Shown here piece after piece: positions 27,814-36,853 of a stretch of 48,494 nucleotides of DNA. The stretch is taken from the NCBI GenBank assembly GCA_025454755.1, contig JALONV010000019.1:1-48494 (forward strand), written 5' to 3'. The stretch comes from Bacteroidales bacterium (lineage in GTDB: Bacteria > Bacteroidota > Bacteroidia > Bacteroidales > VadinHA17). Position 1 is the first letter of the stretch. Each line of letters opens with the position of its first letter. The translations under genes and the position numbers were made by a program. The notes under the pieces were generated by a model that searched no databases, was not told the origin of the DNA, and saw nothing but the letters and a program-made list of their open reading frames with translations.

Positions 27814-28203
27814 ATGGAAGAGACAATAAGGATGAAAAAGCATGTAACAATTGTCGGTGCGATACATATCGGGTTCGGCATTATTGGCATGATCGTTGCG
27901 CTGGCAGCTTTCTTTTTGATAGATTTTGCAAAAGGTTTTATTCCGGAAGAAGAAATACCTGATGCGGTAATGAAACTGATTTCCGTCATTTTTGCAAGTC
28001 TGCCTTTACTGATCGTAGTCATTTCGACTCTCAGGGTGGCTGGTGGAATAGGTCTGCTTACACAGCAGATGTGGGCAAGATATGTTATCATAATCGTTGC
28101 AATAATCGGGATGCTTAAAATTCCGGTAGGGACACTCATTGGGGTCTATTCATTATGGGTACTGATGCAGGAAGAGACTATGAAAGTGTTCGAGAAAAAG
28201 TAA
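27814..28203 (+). CDS. Four-helix membrane protein of unknown function
   Basis: A 129-residue protein with hydrophobic helices at about 12-36, 51-71 and 85-118 (the last probably two helices). A short loop FAKGFIPEEEIPDAV links the first two. It resembles generic small membrane proteins of Bacteroidota with no diagnostic motif. A good intrinsic terminator follows directly, so it is a single-gene transcript. Confidence 0.65.
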   Translation: MEETIRMKKHVTIVGAIHIGFGIIGMIVALAAFFLIDFAKGFIPEEEIPDAVMKLISVIFASLPLLIVVISTLRVAGGIGLLTQQMWARYVIIIVAIIGMLKIPVGTLIGVYSLWVLMQEETMKVFEKK

Positions 28204-28225
28204 TTGATGCTCCGGAACAAGATTT

Positions 28226-28253
28226 AAGGCTGAATTGGTTTTCAGCCTTTTTT
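28226..28253 (+). terminator. Rho-independent terminator after the membrane-protein gene
   Basis: Nine-base stem AAGGCTGAA / TTCAGCCTT (28226-28234 with 28241-28249) around a TTGGTT loop, followed by TTTTATTT. It separates this gene from ettA. The loop overlaps the -33 element of the ettA promoter. Confidence 0.8.
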
Positions 28254-28266
28254 ATTTCTATTTTTG
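28235..28266 (+). promoter_or_regulatory. ettA promoter (TTG-N21-TATTTTTG)
   Basis: TTG at 28235-28237 and TATTTTTG at 28259-28266 with a 21-base spacer fit the Bacteroidota consensus. The predicted start is about ten bases before the ATG at 28282, giving a very short leader. Confidence 0.6.
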
Positions 28267-28281
28267 AGAAAATCAAATTCG

Positions 28282-29964
28282 ATGGCTGACGACAACAAGA
28301 TCATCTTCTCTATGTACCGGGTAGGGAAAACATACCCTCCACACCGCCAGGTATTAAAGGATATATCCCTGTCATTTTTTCTGGGGGCAAAAATCGGAAT
28401 TATCGGGCTAAACGGATCAGGTAAATCAACCCTGATGAAAATAATCGCAGGCAAAGAACAGGAGTATCAGGGGGAAGTAACATTCCTTCCGGGTTATACG
28501 GTGGGGCACCTGTCCCAGGATCCGCTTCTCGATGACAGCCGCACGGTAAAGGAGATAGTTGAGGAGGGGGTACAGGAGACGATGGAAATCATAAAAGAGT
28601 ATGAGAAGATAAACGCAAGCTTCGGAGAACCTGACGTATATGAAAATCCGGATAAGATGCAGCAGCTTATGGACCGCCAGGCTGTTCTGCAGGAAAAGAT
28701 CGAATACCATGATGGCTGGAACATAGACCACAAACTTGAAAGGGCAATGGATGCTCTGCGTTGTCCGGAGAGCACGGCAAAGGTGAATGTGCTTTCGGGC
28801 GGAGAACGAAGGCGTGTTGCACTTTGCAGGCTTCTTCTCCAGCAGCCGGATGTACTGCTGCTTGATGAACCGACAAACCACCTCGACGCGGAATCAGTTC
28901 AATGGCTAGAAACAACATTAAAACAATATCACGGAACAGTAATTTGCATAACACACGACAGGTATTTCCTCGATAACGTTGCGGGATGGATACTTGAACT
29001 CGACAGGGGGGAGGGTATCCCATGGAAAGGCAATTATTCATCGTGGCTTGAACAGAAGGCAAAACGTCTCGAAGTTGAGGAAAAAGGCAATATCAAAAGA
29101 AAGAAGATTCTTGAGAGGGAGCTGGAGTGGGTCAGGATGTCTCCCAAAGCGCGTCATGCAAAATCGAAAGCACGCCTGGGAGCTTATGAGAACCTGCTCA
29201 ATCAGGATGTCAGGCAAAAGGAGGAGAAACTCGAAATATATATTCCGAACGGACCAAGGCTTGGCGACAAGGTGATCAAAGCAAAAGGAGTGGCCAAATC
29301 TTATGACGACAAGCTTCTGTTCGAAGATCTCGATTTTAACCTTCCTCCCAATGGAATTGTAGGTGTTATCGGGGCCAATGGCGCGGGCAAAACAACACTC
29401 TTCAGAATGATCATGAAGCAGGAAGATGCAACAAAAGGCGAATTCGAAATCGGAGAAACTGTAACACTCGGTTATGTCGATCAGGCACACTCTGAGATCG
29501 ACCCGGAGAAAACAGTCTATGAGGTTATCTCGGGCGGACAGCAGGATATAATGGTTGGGAACAGGCTGGTAAATGCAAGAGCTTATGTTGCAAGATTCAA
29601 TTTCACAGGAGCCGATCAGGAAAAGAAATGCCGGATGCTGTCGGGCGGTGAAAGGAACCGCCTACATCTTGCCCTTACTCTTAAATCAGGTGCAAATGTC
29701 CTGTTGCTCGACGAGCCAACAAACGATATCGATGTCAATACACTCCGTGCACTGGAAGAAGGCCTTGAGAACTTCGCAGGATGTGCTGTGATAATCTCTC
29801 ATGACAGATGGTTCCTCGACAGGGTCACTACTCATATGCTTGCTTTTGAGGGTAATTCAAAAGTTGTATGGTTTGAGGGCAACTATTCGGATTATGAGGA
29901 AAGCTATAAGAAACGCGTTGCAGATACAACACCGGGGAGGATAAAGTATAAGAAGCTGGCATAA
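28282..29964 (+). CDS. ettA: Energy-dependent translational throttle protein EttA
   Basis: A 560-residue ABC-F protein with two ATPase domains. Domain 1: GLNGSGKST, LSGGERRRVALCRLLL, LLLDEPTNHLD. Domain 2: GANGAGKTT, LSGGERNRLHLAL, LLLDEPTNDID. The charged linker between them (QKAKRLEVEEKGN, then MSPKARHAKSKARL) is the tRNA-interaction arm and its sequence is EttA-like. It binds the ribosomal E site and gates the first elongation step according to ATP/ADP. ATG 28282 gives MADDNKIIFSMYRVGKTYPP, the normal start; an in-frame TTG at 28264 lies in the promoter. Confidence 0.95.
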   Translation: MADDNKIIFSMYRVGKTYPPHRQVLKDISLSFFLGAKIGIIGLNGSGKSTLMKIIAGKEQEYQGEVTFLPGYTVGHLSQDPLLDDSRTVKEIVEEGVQETMEIIKEYEKINASFGEPDVYENPDKMQQLMDRQAVLQEKIEYHDGWNIDHKLERAMDALRCPESTAKVNVLSGGERRRVALCRLLLQQPDVLLLDEPTNHLDAESVQWLETTLKQYHGTVICITHDRYFLDNVAGWILELDRGEGIPWKGNYSSWLEQKAKRLEVEEKGNIKRKKILERELEWVRMSPKARHAKSKARLGAYENLLNQDVRQKEEKLEIYIPNGPRLGDKVIKAKGVAKSYDDKLLFEDLDFNLPPNGIVGVIGANGAGKTTLFRMIMKQEDATKGEFEIGETVTLGYVDQAHSEIDPEKTVYEVISGGQQDIMVGNRLVNARAYVARFNFTGADQEKKCRMLSGGERNRLHLALTLKSGANVLLLDEPTNDIDVNTLRALEEGLENFAGCAVIISHDRWFLDRVTTHMLAFEGNSKVVWFEGNYSDYEESYKKRVADTTPGRIKYKKLA

Positions 29965-30013
29965 TGGCCAGAGGAAGGAGGGGGAGAGAGCGGGAGGTAG
30001 GGGTGGGTTTGAA

Positions 30014-30040
30014 GATTGCTTCGCTCCGCTCGCAATGACA
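30014..30040. repeat. Short REP-like element (GATTGCTTCG...CGCAATGACA)
   Basis: A 27-base version with arms ATTGC / GCAAT of the element seen at 39952, 40047 and 43448. It lies 50 bases after ettA in the 342-base gap before the next large gene. Confidence 0.6.
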
Positions 30041-30088
30041 CAGTCTCAATTAGTATTTTTCTTAACTTAACTCCAAAATAAATCCTCA

Positions 30089-30244
30089 ATGAAAATACAA
30101 GCTATCAAAAGAACCATTAGCATATCACTGTTATTGATTATTGCATTATTGAATGCTTTTTCCCATATCGGCACAAGGTTCCCGTCGGGGGAAAAAGTGG
30201 CTTATAAGGAAATATTGATTACTGCCAGCTGGCTCTGGAGATGA
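30089..30244 (+). CDS. Possible 51-residue secreted or membrane peptide (or remnant)
   Basis: ATG-initiated frame encoding MKIQAIKRTISISLLLIIAL, a good signal-peptide or membrane helix, followed by about 30 polar residues ending ITASWLWR. It could be a small envelope peptide or the 5' remnant of a secreted protein gene. No homologous family recognised; support is the hydrophobic profile only. Confidence 0.3.
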   Translation: MKIQAIKRTISISLLLIIALLNAFSHIGTRFPSGEKVAYKEILITASWLWR

Positions 30245-30306
30245 TCGGATCAGAAAAAATATTTAACTTGCTTTTCTGTTAAAGTATTCACCAAAAATCT
30301 CCTAAT

Positions 30307-30951
30307 ATGAAAAAGACATTCCTTTTGCTGACAATTTTAATGATCTCTCTTTCAGGCACTGCACAATTATCGTTTCAGGATGCCGGCAATTCTTCTACAA
30401 CATCGGTTTTGTACAAACCAGTTGAGCCAATTTCCACTCCTTTGGCAATCTCAAATGATGAGAAGCAGATTAATCGCGGCGACCTTATAATCAGCGGAAG
30501 CGCATCGTTTTATTCCTGGTTTAATCATTTTGAATCAGGAGCATCATCAAACAATACTTCCGGAGTTCATTTCGGTCTTAGTCCGACTTTTCTCTTCTTT
30601 CTGAGTGACGGCCTGGCTCTCGGGTCAAGAGTATCTGCAGGCTTCTCAACAACTGAAGGCAATTTCAGCTATAATATCGGACTTGGTCCTGAATTCAGAT
30701 ACTACTTTGATTTCGGCTTGTTTATGAAACTGGGAGCTTCATATGATTTCAATCATAGTGAATCGTATTCCTATAATACAATTGAAATTGAGCCGGCTAT
30801 AGGGTATGCTATTTTTCTTAATCCCCATGTTGCCCTGGAACCGGGATTTTTCTATAACCTGAGCCTGAGCAATTACGATTATTCTACATCAACATCCAAA
30901 TATCTGAACCATAACATTGGAATTCAGGTAGGGATCAGCATTTTTCTATAG
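30307..30951 (+). CDS. Outer-membrane beta-barrel protein
   Basis: A 214-residue protein with a signal peptide (MKKTFLLLTILMISLSGTAQ). After a polar segment it shows alternating glycine/aromatic strands (GDLIISGSASFYSWFNHF, GVHFGLSPTFLFFL, LALGSRVSAGFS, ALEPGFFYNLSLS) and ends NIGIQVGISIFL, a typical barrel end. It belongs to the general Bacteroidota outer-membrane beta-barrel group (PF13505/13568-like). It is 44 bases ahead of the WD40-caspase gene in the same direction and may share its transcript. Confidence 0.75.
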   Translation: MKKTFLLLTILMISLSGTAQLSFQDAGNSSTTSVLYKPVEPISTPLAISNDEKQINRGDLIISGSASFYSWFNHFESGASSNNTSGVHFGLSPTFLFFLSDGLALGSRVSAGFSTTEGNFSYNIGLGPEFRYYFDFGLFMKLGASYDFNHSESYSYNTIEIEPAIGYAIFLNPHVALEPGFFYNLSLSNYDYSTSTSKYLNHNIGIQVGISIFL

Positions 30952-30995
30952 TCACAGAATTTTTTGCTGAGAAACCAACTGTCAATAAAGATCAA

Positions 30996-32183
30996 ATGTC
31001 AGTCAGATTAAGATTCATCTTTCTTTTATTTTGTATTTCAGGGTTCCTAAATGTTATGGCACAACCGGTTGAAACAGTTGTCCAGGCCGGCCATTATGCA
31101 GCAGTAACTTCAGTATGCTATAGTACCGATGGGAAACTTATTGCGACAGGAAGCGAAGACAAAACCATAATTCTCTGGCGCAGTTCTGACGGCAGACAGA
31201 TCCGTTCATTCAGGGGAAGTGCGTCGGGAATATCACATCTGGAATTCAACAGGCAGGCAACTGCCATCCTCTCCTTAAGCAAGGACGGAACATGGATCAC
31301 CTGGGATGTTGCGACGGGAAAGTTGAAAAACAGGCTGAAACCGGATGTAGACAGATTTACATTTGCATCGTTTAGTCCCGATGGTTCACAGATAGTAACC
31401 GGCACCAGGAAGTCGGGGATCTCAGTGTGGAATGCAGAGACCAGTACAAAAATCCTTGATTTTAAGCCGGTTCCGAAGGATCTCTATGGCGACAAAGGCT
31501 TTGAATACCCGGAAGCTGGAACCGTTTCTTTCAGCAATGACGGACAGTTTGTTGTTGCCGGGACCGGCGATAACACGGCAATTCTTTTTGATGCAAAAAC
31601 CGGGCAGGAGATCCGGAAATACAAAAAGACAAATTCGACATGTACCTCATGTATAGCTGAAGCGGCAATTACTCTGGACAATAAATATGTTCTTCTCGCT
31701 CGGTCAGATTCCATCAGGATGTTCGATAGACTGACCGGGACAGTGATCCGCGAATTCTATGGCCAGGGAGGATCTCCGGAGAATCTTCAGGTAAGCCCTG
31801 ACAATAGGTATGTTTCTGCCATTGAATATGGTGTAGCAGAAGTCTGGGACCTTAAAACAGGAAAGCTTATCATAAAGGCCGGCGATTATTCACAAAATAA
31901 GGTGCTGGCAGCTGCAATAAATCCTGACAGCAGGCAGATCATTACGGGAAGTGAGAAACGCATTTCTGAGATCTGGAACACCGGCTCAGGGAAGAAAGCA
32001 ATGACATTGATGGGGTACCTTAACCAGGTCGATGAAAGGATATTGACCCACTCTTATATGTACTGGGCCGCCCTTGTAAACGAAGCTAAATTAAGCCCCG
32101 ACGGGAAATATATTGCAGTAGGCCGCACTTGCAACCGGCGGACTCGACGGAAAAGCTATCGTATGGGAAGTCGAAACAGGTAA
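30996..32183 (+). CDS. WD40 repeat protein, N-terminal part of a frameshifted WD40-caspase gene
   Basis: 395 residues as read. A signal peptide (MSVRLRFIFLLFCISGFLNVMAQ) is followed by WD40 blades with the usual motifs (VCYSTDGKLIATGSEDKTIILW, ASFSPDGSQIVTGTRKSGISVW, VSFSNDGQFVVAGTGDNTAILF). Up to about codon 375 (PDGKYIAVG) the blade is normal; the remaining residues TCNRRTRRKSYRMGSRNR are out of frame and stop at 32183. Shifting by one base at about 32121 restores LATGGLDGKAIVWEVETG and joins the next frame, so this is the 5' part of a single longer gene. The protein should be secreted or periplasmic. Confidence 0.8.
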   Translation: MSVRLRFIFLLFCISGFLNVMAQPVETVVQAGHYAAVTSVCYSTDGKLIATGSEDKTIILWRSSDGRQIRSFRGSASGISHLEFNRQATAILSLSKDGTWITWDVATGKLKNRLKPDVDRFTFASFSPDGSQIVTGTRKSGISVWNAETSTKILDFKPVPKDLYGDKGFEYPEAGTVSFSNDGQFVVAGTGDNTAILFDAKTGQEIRKYKKTNSTCTSCIAEAAITLDNKYVLLARSDSIRMFDRLTGTVIREFYGQGGSPENLQVSPDNRYVSAIEYGVAEVWDLKTGKLIIKAGDYSQNKVLAAAINPDSRQIITGSEKRISEIWNTGSGKKAMTLMGYLNQVDERILTHSYMYWAALVNEAKLSPDGKYIAVGRTCNRRTRRKSYRMGSRNR

Positions 32184-32427
32184 GCCGGTCAGGACTATTA
32201 GCTTTCCGGACAGGAATAATGCTATTTTTTCACTTGACATCAGCACAGATAATAAGCTGCTTGCAACGGCCGACTGGGGCGGATATGTAATAATATGGGA
32301 CATTGAAACCGGCGAAAGCCTGCAGGCATTTGCTCCGCATGACCGTACTGCAGTTTACCAGGTTAAATTCTCTCCGAGCGGTAGCGGTGTATATATTATT
32401 TCAGCCGGTCTCGACAGGAAGCTGTCA

Positions 32428-34131
32428 ATGACTGAAATAGACACCGGCAGGGAGGTACGGGTTTTCACTGGTCACACTGAGCTTGTGAGCTCAATAAATC
32501 TGAGTCCTTCAGGCGACAGGATCATAACTGCAGGTTGGGATGGCGCTATCAGAATATGGGATTTTCTTTCGGGCATCCAGCTCCTGAAGATCAGAGCTCA
32601 TCAGGGAGGTGTATATTCTGCAAAATATGATCCTTCAGGCAAGTTTATTGTTTCCGGCGGAGATGATTTCCTTATCAAAGAGTGGGATGCTTCCACAGGA
32701 GCATTGGTTTGTGAGCTGTCAGGACATCAGGGTGGAGTGGGAGATGTGAATATAACAAAAGACCTGAAACACATTATTTCAGGAAGCCGCGACGGCTCTG
32801 TAAGAATATGGAATTTGCCGGAAAGAAGAGAACTGGTTTCTATGGTGTTTCTGAATGAAAACGACTGGTTTATAAAAGATCCGGGCGGATATTTCGATGC
32901 TTCGGAGGGTGCCTTTAAATCAATTTCGTTCGTAAAAGGAACAGAGCTTTATTCTATCGATCAGTTTTTCAATGAATTTTACCGACCCGGATTATATAAT
33001 GAAGCTTTTTCTGAAAAAAGTTCCATGCTGAGGCAGAATGTAAATCAGGCACTGGAAAAATCTCCTCCTCCCTCCGTGGAGCTTGTACTTCCTGAAAACG
33101 GTTCAGTCAGCGAAAATCCCGGAATAACATGTATGGTGAAAGTCACTAATAACGGCGGGGGTGTAAAGGAGCTCAGGGTGATGCATAACGGGAAGCGCCA
33201 GATTGTTGATGCATCTGATCTTTCTCGGATGACAAAAGCCGGTCAGAATGTGATGAAGACTTTTGAACTCGGGCTTATCCCGGGCGAAAATGAAATAACC
33301 GTTTCTGCTTTCAGCAATGGCGATATTGAATCTGCTCCTCAATCTATTAAAATCAATTACGGGGGACTGCAGAAAACATCTGACTGCTGGCTTCTGAGTG
33401 TAGGGATAAACAGCTATGAGAATGAGAACCTGAACCTGACATATGCCCGTCCTGATGCACAGGCTTTTGCATCATACATGAACCTGAAAGGCACAGGTCT
33501 TTTCAATAAAATACACTCATACGCTCTGCTTGACAGGAGCGCCACAAAAGAAAAAATACTATCGGCAATTGATGAGATATCAAAGTCGATGAAAAAGGAG
33601 GATGTTTTTATATTCTTTTATGCCGGACATGGAAGCACTGAAGAGAATACATTTTATTTCATCACTTCTGAAATCACCGGGTTATATCAGCAGGATAAAC
33701 TTGCCGGGGCATTAAAAGTGGATGAACTTCAGGAAAAGTTCAAAATATTACCTGCGCTGAAACAGGTTATATTCATCGATGCATGCCATTCAGGAGGCTC
33801 GGTTGATGTGCTGGCAATGAGAGGCGCCACAGAGGAAAAGGCGCTGGCTCAGCTTTCACGAAGCTCAGGAGTTCATGTGATGGCTTCATCGGAAAGCGAC
33901 CAGCAGTCGGCAGAAGTCAAAAGTCTTGGCCACGGTGTTTTTACCTACGTTTTACTGGAGGCTCTTAAGGGCAAGGCAGACGGTGCTCCGGCAGATTCCA
34001 AGATTACGGTCTATGAATTAAAATCATATGTCGACGACCAGGTGCCGGAAGTATCCTATAACCTGATAAGACACAAGCAATTTCCAAGTACCTTTTCTAT
34101 AGGGCACGATTTCCCTCTTGTGCTGGATTAA
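32428..34131 (+). CDS. WD40 blades plus caspase-like (peptidase C14) domain, C-terminal part of the frameshifted gene
   Basis: 567 residues from the first ATG, but the frame carries clear WD40 sequence from about 32122 (VWEVETGKPVRTISF, LATADWGGYVIIWDIETG), so the ATG is internal. Blades continue to about residue 135, then a linker and an Ig-like stretch (about 215-310). Residues about 318-565 are a caspase-like hydrolase: WLLSVGINSYENENLNLTYA, the catalytic histidine H401 in FFYAGHGS and cysteine C453 in IDACHSGG. Both catalytic residues are present, so the protease would work if translated. Bacterial WD40-caspases cleave after specific residues and have been linked to cell death or regulation; the target here is unknown. 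Confidence 0.8.
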   Translation: MTEIDTGREVRVFTGHTELVSSINLSPSGDRIITAGWDGAIRIWDFLSGIQLLKIRAHQGGVYSAKYDPSGKFIVSGGDDFLIKEWDASTGALVCELSGHQGGVGDVNITKDLKHIISGSRDGSVRIWNLPERRELVSMVFLNENDWFIKDPGGYFDASEGAFKSISFVKGTELYSIDQFFNEFYRPGLYNEAFSEKSSMLRQNVNQALEKSPPPSVELVLPENGSVSENPGITCMVKVTNNGGGVKELRVMHNGKRQIVDASDLSRMTKAGQNVMKTFELGLIPGENEITVSAFSNGDIESAPQSIKINYGGLQKTSDCWLLSVGINSYENENLNLTYARPDAQAFASYMNLKGTGLFNKIHSYALLDRSATKEKILSAIDEISKSMKKEDVFIFFYAGHGSTEENTFYFITSEITGLYQQDKLAGALKVDELQEKFKILPALKQVIFIDACHSGGSVDVLAMRGATEEKALAQLSRSSGVHVMASSESDQQSAEVKSLGHGVFTYVLLEALKGKADGAPADSKITVYELKSYVDDQVPEVSYNLIRHKQFPSTFSIGHDFPLVLD

Positions 34132-34137
34132 AAATAA

Positions 34138-35547
34138 TTATGCCGGATTGAATTCCTTTTCCCAGCGTGCAATAACAGCTGTTGCCAGGCAATTACCGAG
34201 GACGTTCACTGATGTTCTGGCCATATCCATTAGCTCGTCAATTCCAAGAATAATATAGATAGGCCATGTGGGCAGGCCGAAGCTCGCTGCAGTGCCCAGA
34301 AGGATGACCATAGATGCTCTTGGCACTCCCGCCACACCCTTGCTTGTAAGCATTAAAGTGAAAACGATCAGCAGCTGTTTTTCAAAAGGCAGGTGGATGC
34401 CGCTTATCTGTGCAACAAAAATTGTGGCGAGAGAAAGATATAAAGTTGTGCCATCGAGGTTAAAGCTGTATCCTGTGGGCATCACAAATGCGACTATTTT
34501 TCTTGGAACCCCGAATTCCTCCATGCGTTCCATTGCTATCGGGAGCGCCGATTCAGAACTGGTGGTTGCAAAAGCAATGGTAACAGGCTCTGCCACTTTA
34601 TTCAAAAACTTTTTAACGGGTATCCTGAAGATCCATGCAACCGGTAGTAAAACCACAAGAAGAAAAACTATCAGCGAAACATATAAGGTGGCCAATAGCT
34701 TGAACAGGTTGACCAGGATGTCGAGTCCCATATGTCCGATACTGTATGCTATAGCTGCAAATACTGCAAAAGGGGCAAAATACATGATGATCTGAGTGAA
34801 CTTGAACATGGTCTCGGCAAGCGCTTCAGTAAACCTGACCATGGGGCTGCGGTATTTATCTTTTATCAGAGCTACGGCAATGCCGAAAATAATGCTGAAC
34901 ACAACTATCTGCAAAACCTGTCCTTCATAAATAGCTCTTGCTATATTTTCAGGAAAAATATGAAGTATCAGGTCGGATCCGGACACGGGAGTTACCTGGG
35001 CTATCTCTGACTGGTTGACGACATCAGGTACCACGACACCCACTCCGGCCTTACTGATGTTTATAGCGAAGAGACCTATGAATAAAGCTATTGTGGAGAC
35101 TATTTCGAAATAAACAAGTGATTTCCATCCCATTCGTCCTACCTGCTTAAGGTTTGAATGACCTGCAATGCCGACTACCAGTGTTGCAAAGAGCAGCGGT
35201 GCGATTATAGTTTTTATCAGACGAAGAAATATCTTGCTGATGATCTGCATCTTAACTCCAATCTGAGGGAAATCGTAACCAAATTCTGCTCCAACGATCA
35301 TGCTGATAAGTATCCAGGTTGTCAGAGACTTTTTATAATAAGCATATATAACTACGATTGCAATAAAGATCCACCGGAAAGCCATCAGAAAAGGCTTTCC
35401 CACAGAAAATAATTCATAATGATCAAGTACTGTAAGAAGTGAGGCTATGAACAATGAAGCAAGCAAAGAAATAAGAACCCATACGGGCACTTTTACCTTT
35501 GCTTTGATTTTTCCGTTTTCCTGATTTGTTTCGGCAGGTTCAGGCAT
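34138..35547 (-). CDS. Dicarboxylate/amino acid:cation symporter (DAACS, GltP/DctA type)
   Basis: A 469-residue secondary transporter. Eight or so transmembrane helices are visible, with the two hairpin loops marked by TTSSESALPIAM (HP1) and the unwound TM7 motif YSFNLDGTTLYL; GVPRASMVILLG is the HP2 region. It takes up glutamate, aspartate or C4-dicarboxylates with Na+ or H+. I chose ATG 35547 (MPEPAETNQENG, a polar tail before the first helix) over an upstream in-frame ATG at 35616, which adds an uncharacteristic hydrophobic segment. Confidence 0.9.
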   Translation of the reverse strand: MPEPAETNQENGKIKAKVKVPVWVLISLLASLFIASLLTVLDHYELFSVGKPFLMAFRWIFIAIVVIYAYYKKSLTTWILISMIVGAEFGYDFPQIGVKMQIISKIFLRLIKTIIAPLLFATLVVGIAGHSNLKQVGRMGWKSLVYFEIVSTIALFIGLFAINISKAGVGVVVPDVVNQSEIAQVTPVSGSDLILHIFPENIARAIYEGQVLQIVVFSIIFGIAVALIKDKYRSPMVRFTEALAETMFKFTQIIMYFAPFAVFAAIAYSIGHMGLDILVNLFKLLATLYVSLIVFLLVVLLPVAWIFRIPVKKFLNKVAEPVTIAFATTSSESALPIAMERMEEFGVPRKIVAFVMPTGYSFNLDGTTLYLSLATIFVAQISGIHLPFEKQLLIVFTLMLTSKGVAGVPRASMVILLGTAASFGLPTWPIYIILGIDELMDMARTSVNVLGNCLATAVIARWEKEFNPA

Positions 35548-35700
35548 AAAGTTTCTTACTTGTACTGCAAACATAATGAAATGAAATGGAAACAGGAATT
35601 TCAGCCATGCCGGCAAACAAAAATATTTGACACAAGCAAGTATTAGTGTAACTTTGATCGGAGACGACTTTAAATGCTCATCCCGGCAAAAAACAAGTTT

Positions 35701-36666
35701 ATGAAAAAGGCACTATTTCTCCTGATCCTTTCCTTTTCGGTTGTTTCATGCAGCAAAAATGATTATCCCGATCTGGATTTTAAACAGGAAATGCGTGATT
35801 TTGTAACTGAGATCAGCGACTATTCCAGGCTGAGCGATCCTGCCTTTATAGTAATCCCTCAAAACGGCATTGAACTGGTCACGATCAACGGAGAAGAAAA
35901 CGGATCCCTGTCAGAGAGTTATCTGGCTGCCATTAATGGCCACGGACAGGAAGATCTGTTTTATGGTTATAATGATGACGACCGCGCAACTCCATCAGAT
36001 GAGAACAGTTACATGAGGACATTTTTAAATATGTCAAAGAATGCCGGGAAAACAATTCTGGTGACGGACTACTGTTATACACAATCAAAAATGTCAGATT
36101 CATATAACCGGAATAATTCCTATGGTTATATTTCTTTTGCAGCAAACCACAGAGAGTTGGACAATATACCTGCATTTCCCAGTCCGATTTACGGAGAAAA
36201 TAATTCCGTGATCAATTCCCTTTCGCAGGTAAAGAACTTTTTATACCTGATCAATCCTGAAAATTTCAGTTCAAAAACTGATTTTATTAATGCAGTAACA
36301 TCGACAAACTATGATCTGCTGATAATGGATCTGTTTTTTGATGAAACCACGGAATTCACTTCAGGGGAAATCACCCGGTTGAAAGACAAGGCAAACGGAG
36401 GTAAAAGGCTGGTGATATCTTATATGTCAATCGGGGAAGCCGAAAATTACAGATATTACTGGCAATCAGGCTGGGAATCCGGGGATCCTTTCTGGCTTGA
36501 TGATGAAAATCGTGCATGGAAAGGAAATTACAAGGTAAGGTATTGGGAACCGGAATGGAAAAAGATCATTTTCGGAAATGGCGATTCCTACACAAAAAAA
36601 ATTATAAATGCCGGCTTTGATGGTGCCTACCTGGATATTATTGAAGCATTTGAATATTTTGAATGA
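35701..36666 (+). CDS. GH114/TM1410-type polygalactosaminidase-like lipoprotein, barrel halves apparently permuted
   Basis: A 321-residue lipoprotein (MKKALFLLILSFSVVSC) of the TM1410/endo-alpha-1,4-polygalactosaminidase family. The N-terminal half has MRDFVTEISDYSR, FIVIPQNGIELV, GHGQEDLFYGY and ILVTDYC. The C-terminal half has YDLLIMDLFFDE, LVISYMSIGEAENYRYYW and GFDGAYLDIIEAFEYFE. In the family order I remember, the SYMSIGEAE/GFDGxYLD half comes first and the PQNG/EDLFY half last; here it is reversed, as if the TIM barrel were circularly permuted. An in-frame upstream ATG at 35674 is less likely. The expected role is cleavage of galactosaminogalactan-like polymers, unproven. Confidence 0.78.
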   Translation: MKKALFLLILSFSVVSCSKNDYPDLDFKQEMRDFVTEISDYSRLSDPAFIVIPQNGIELVTINGEENGSLSESYLAAINGHGQEDLFYGYNDDDRATPSDENSYMRTFLNMSKNAGKTILVTDYCYTQSKMSDSYNRNNSYGYISFAANHRELDNIPAFPSPIYGENNSVINSLSQVKNFLYLINPENFSSKTDFINAVTSTNYDLLIMDLFFDETTEFTSGEITRLKDKANGGKRLVISYMSIGEAENYRYYWQSGWESGDPFWLDDENRAWKGNYKVRYWEPEWKKIIFGNGDSYTKKIINAGFDGAYLDIIEAFEYFE

Positions 36667-36711
36667 TCCTGAGACTGATCAACCATTTATTTTACAAATG
36701 CCCGGAATAAT

Positions 36712-36788
36712 TGGTCATGTCATGACCTATTGAGACAATTAAAACCGAACGACCGGACATACAACAAATTTGGCAGCCATGGCATATC
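36712..36788 (+). pseudogene. Decayed fragment of a REP-associated tyrosine transposase gene
   Basis: The translated segment (SCHDLLRQLKPNDRTYNKFG) matches the middle of the intact transposase at 47501 (GTCHGMSQLKPDNRIYNKFG), and 17 bases (TACAACAAATTTGGCAG) are identical. It is followed by CCATGGCATATCC, resembling half of the palindrome that flanks the intact gene. No start, HUH motif or tyrosine region remains. Confidence 0.7.
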
Positions 36789-36818
36789 CGTGTTGAAACC
36801 AACCAAATAGATACTGTA

Positions 36819-36847
36819 AAATGGGGGAACAATCCCATTTCGGTTTT
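36819..36847 (+). terminator. Rho-independent terminator-like hairpin
   Basis: Stem AAATGGG / CCCATTT (36819-36825 with 36834-36840) with an eight-base loop, followed by CGGTTTTTT. It would end transcription from the GH114-like gene ahead of the tRNA-fragment promoter. Confidence 0.65.
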
Positions 36848-36853
36848 TTGCGG

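Larger units (their letters stand above)
30996..34131 (+). pseudogene. Frameshifted secreted WD40-caspase gene (whole locus)
   Basis: The two frames join at about 32121 if one G is ignored. The reconstructed product is about 1,044 residues: signal peptide, WD40 blades, an Ig-like segment and a caspase-like peptidase. A real mutation, a sequencing or assembly error, and programmed frameshifting all remain possible; no classic slippery heptamer is seen at the site. Confidence 0.65.

Noticed and set aside
34268-34795. A 175-codon open frame opposite the symporter gene
   Set aside because: The symporter frame has clear family motifs; the opposite frame has none.
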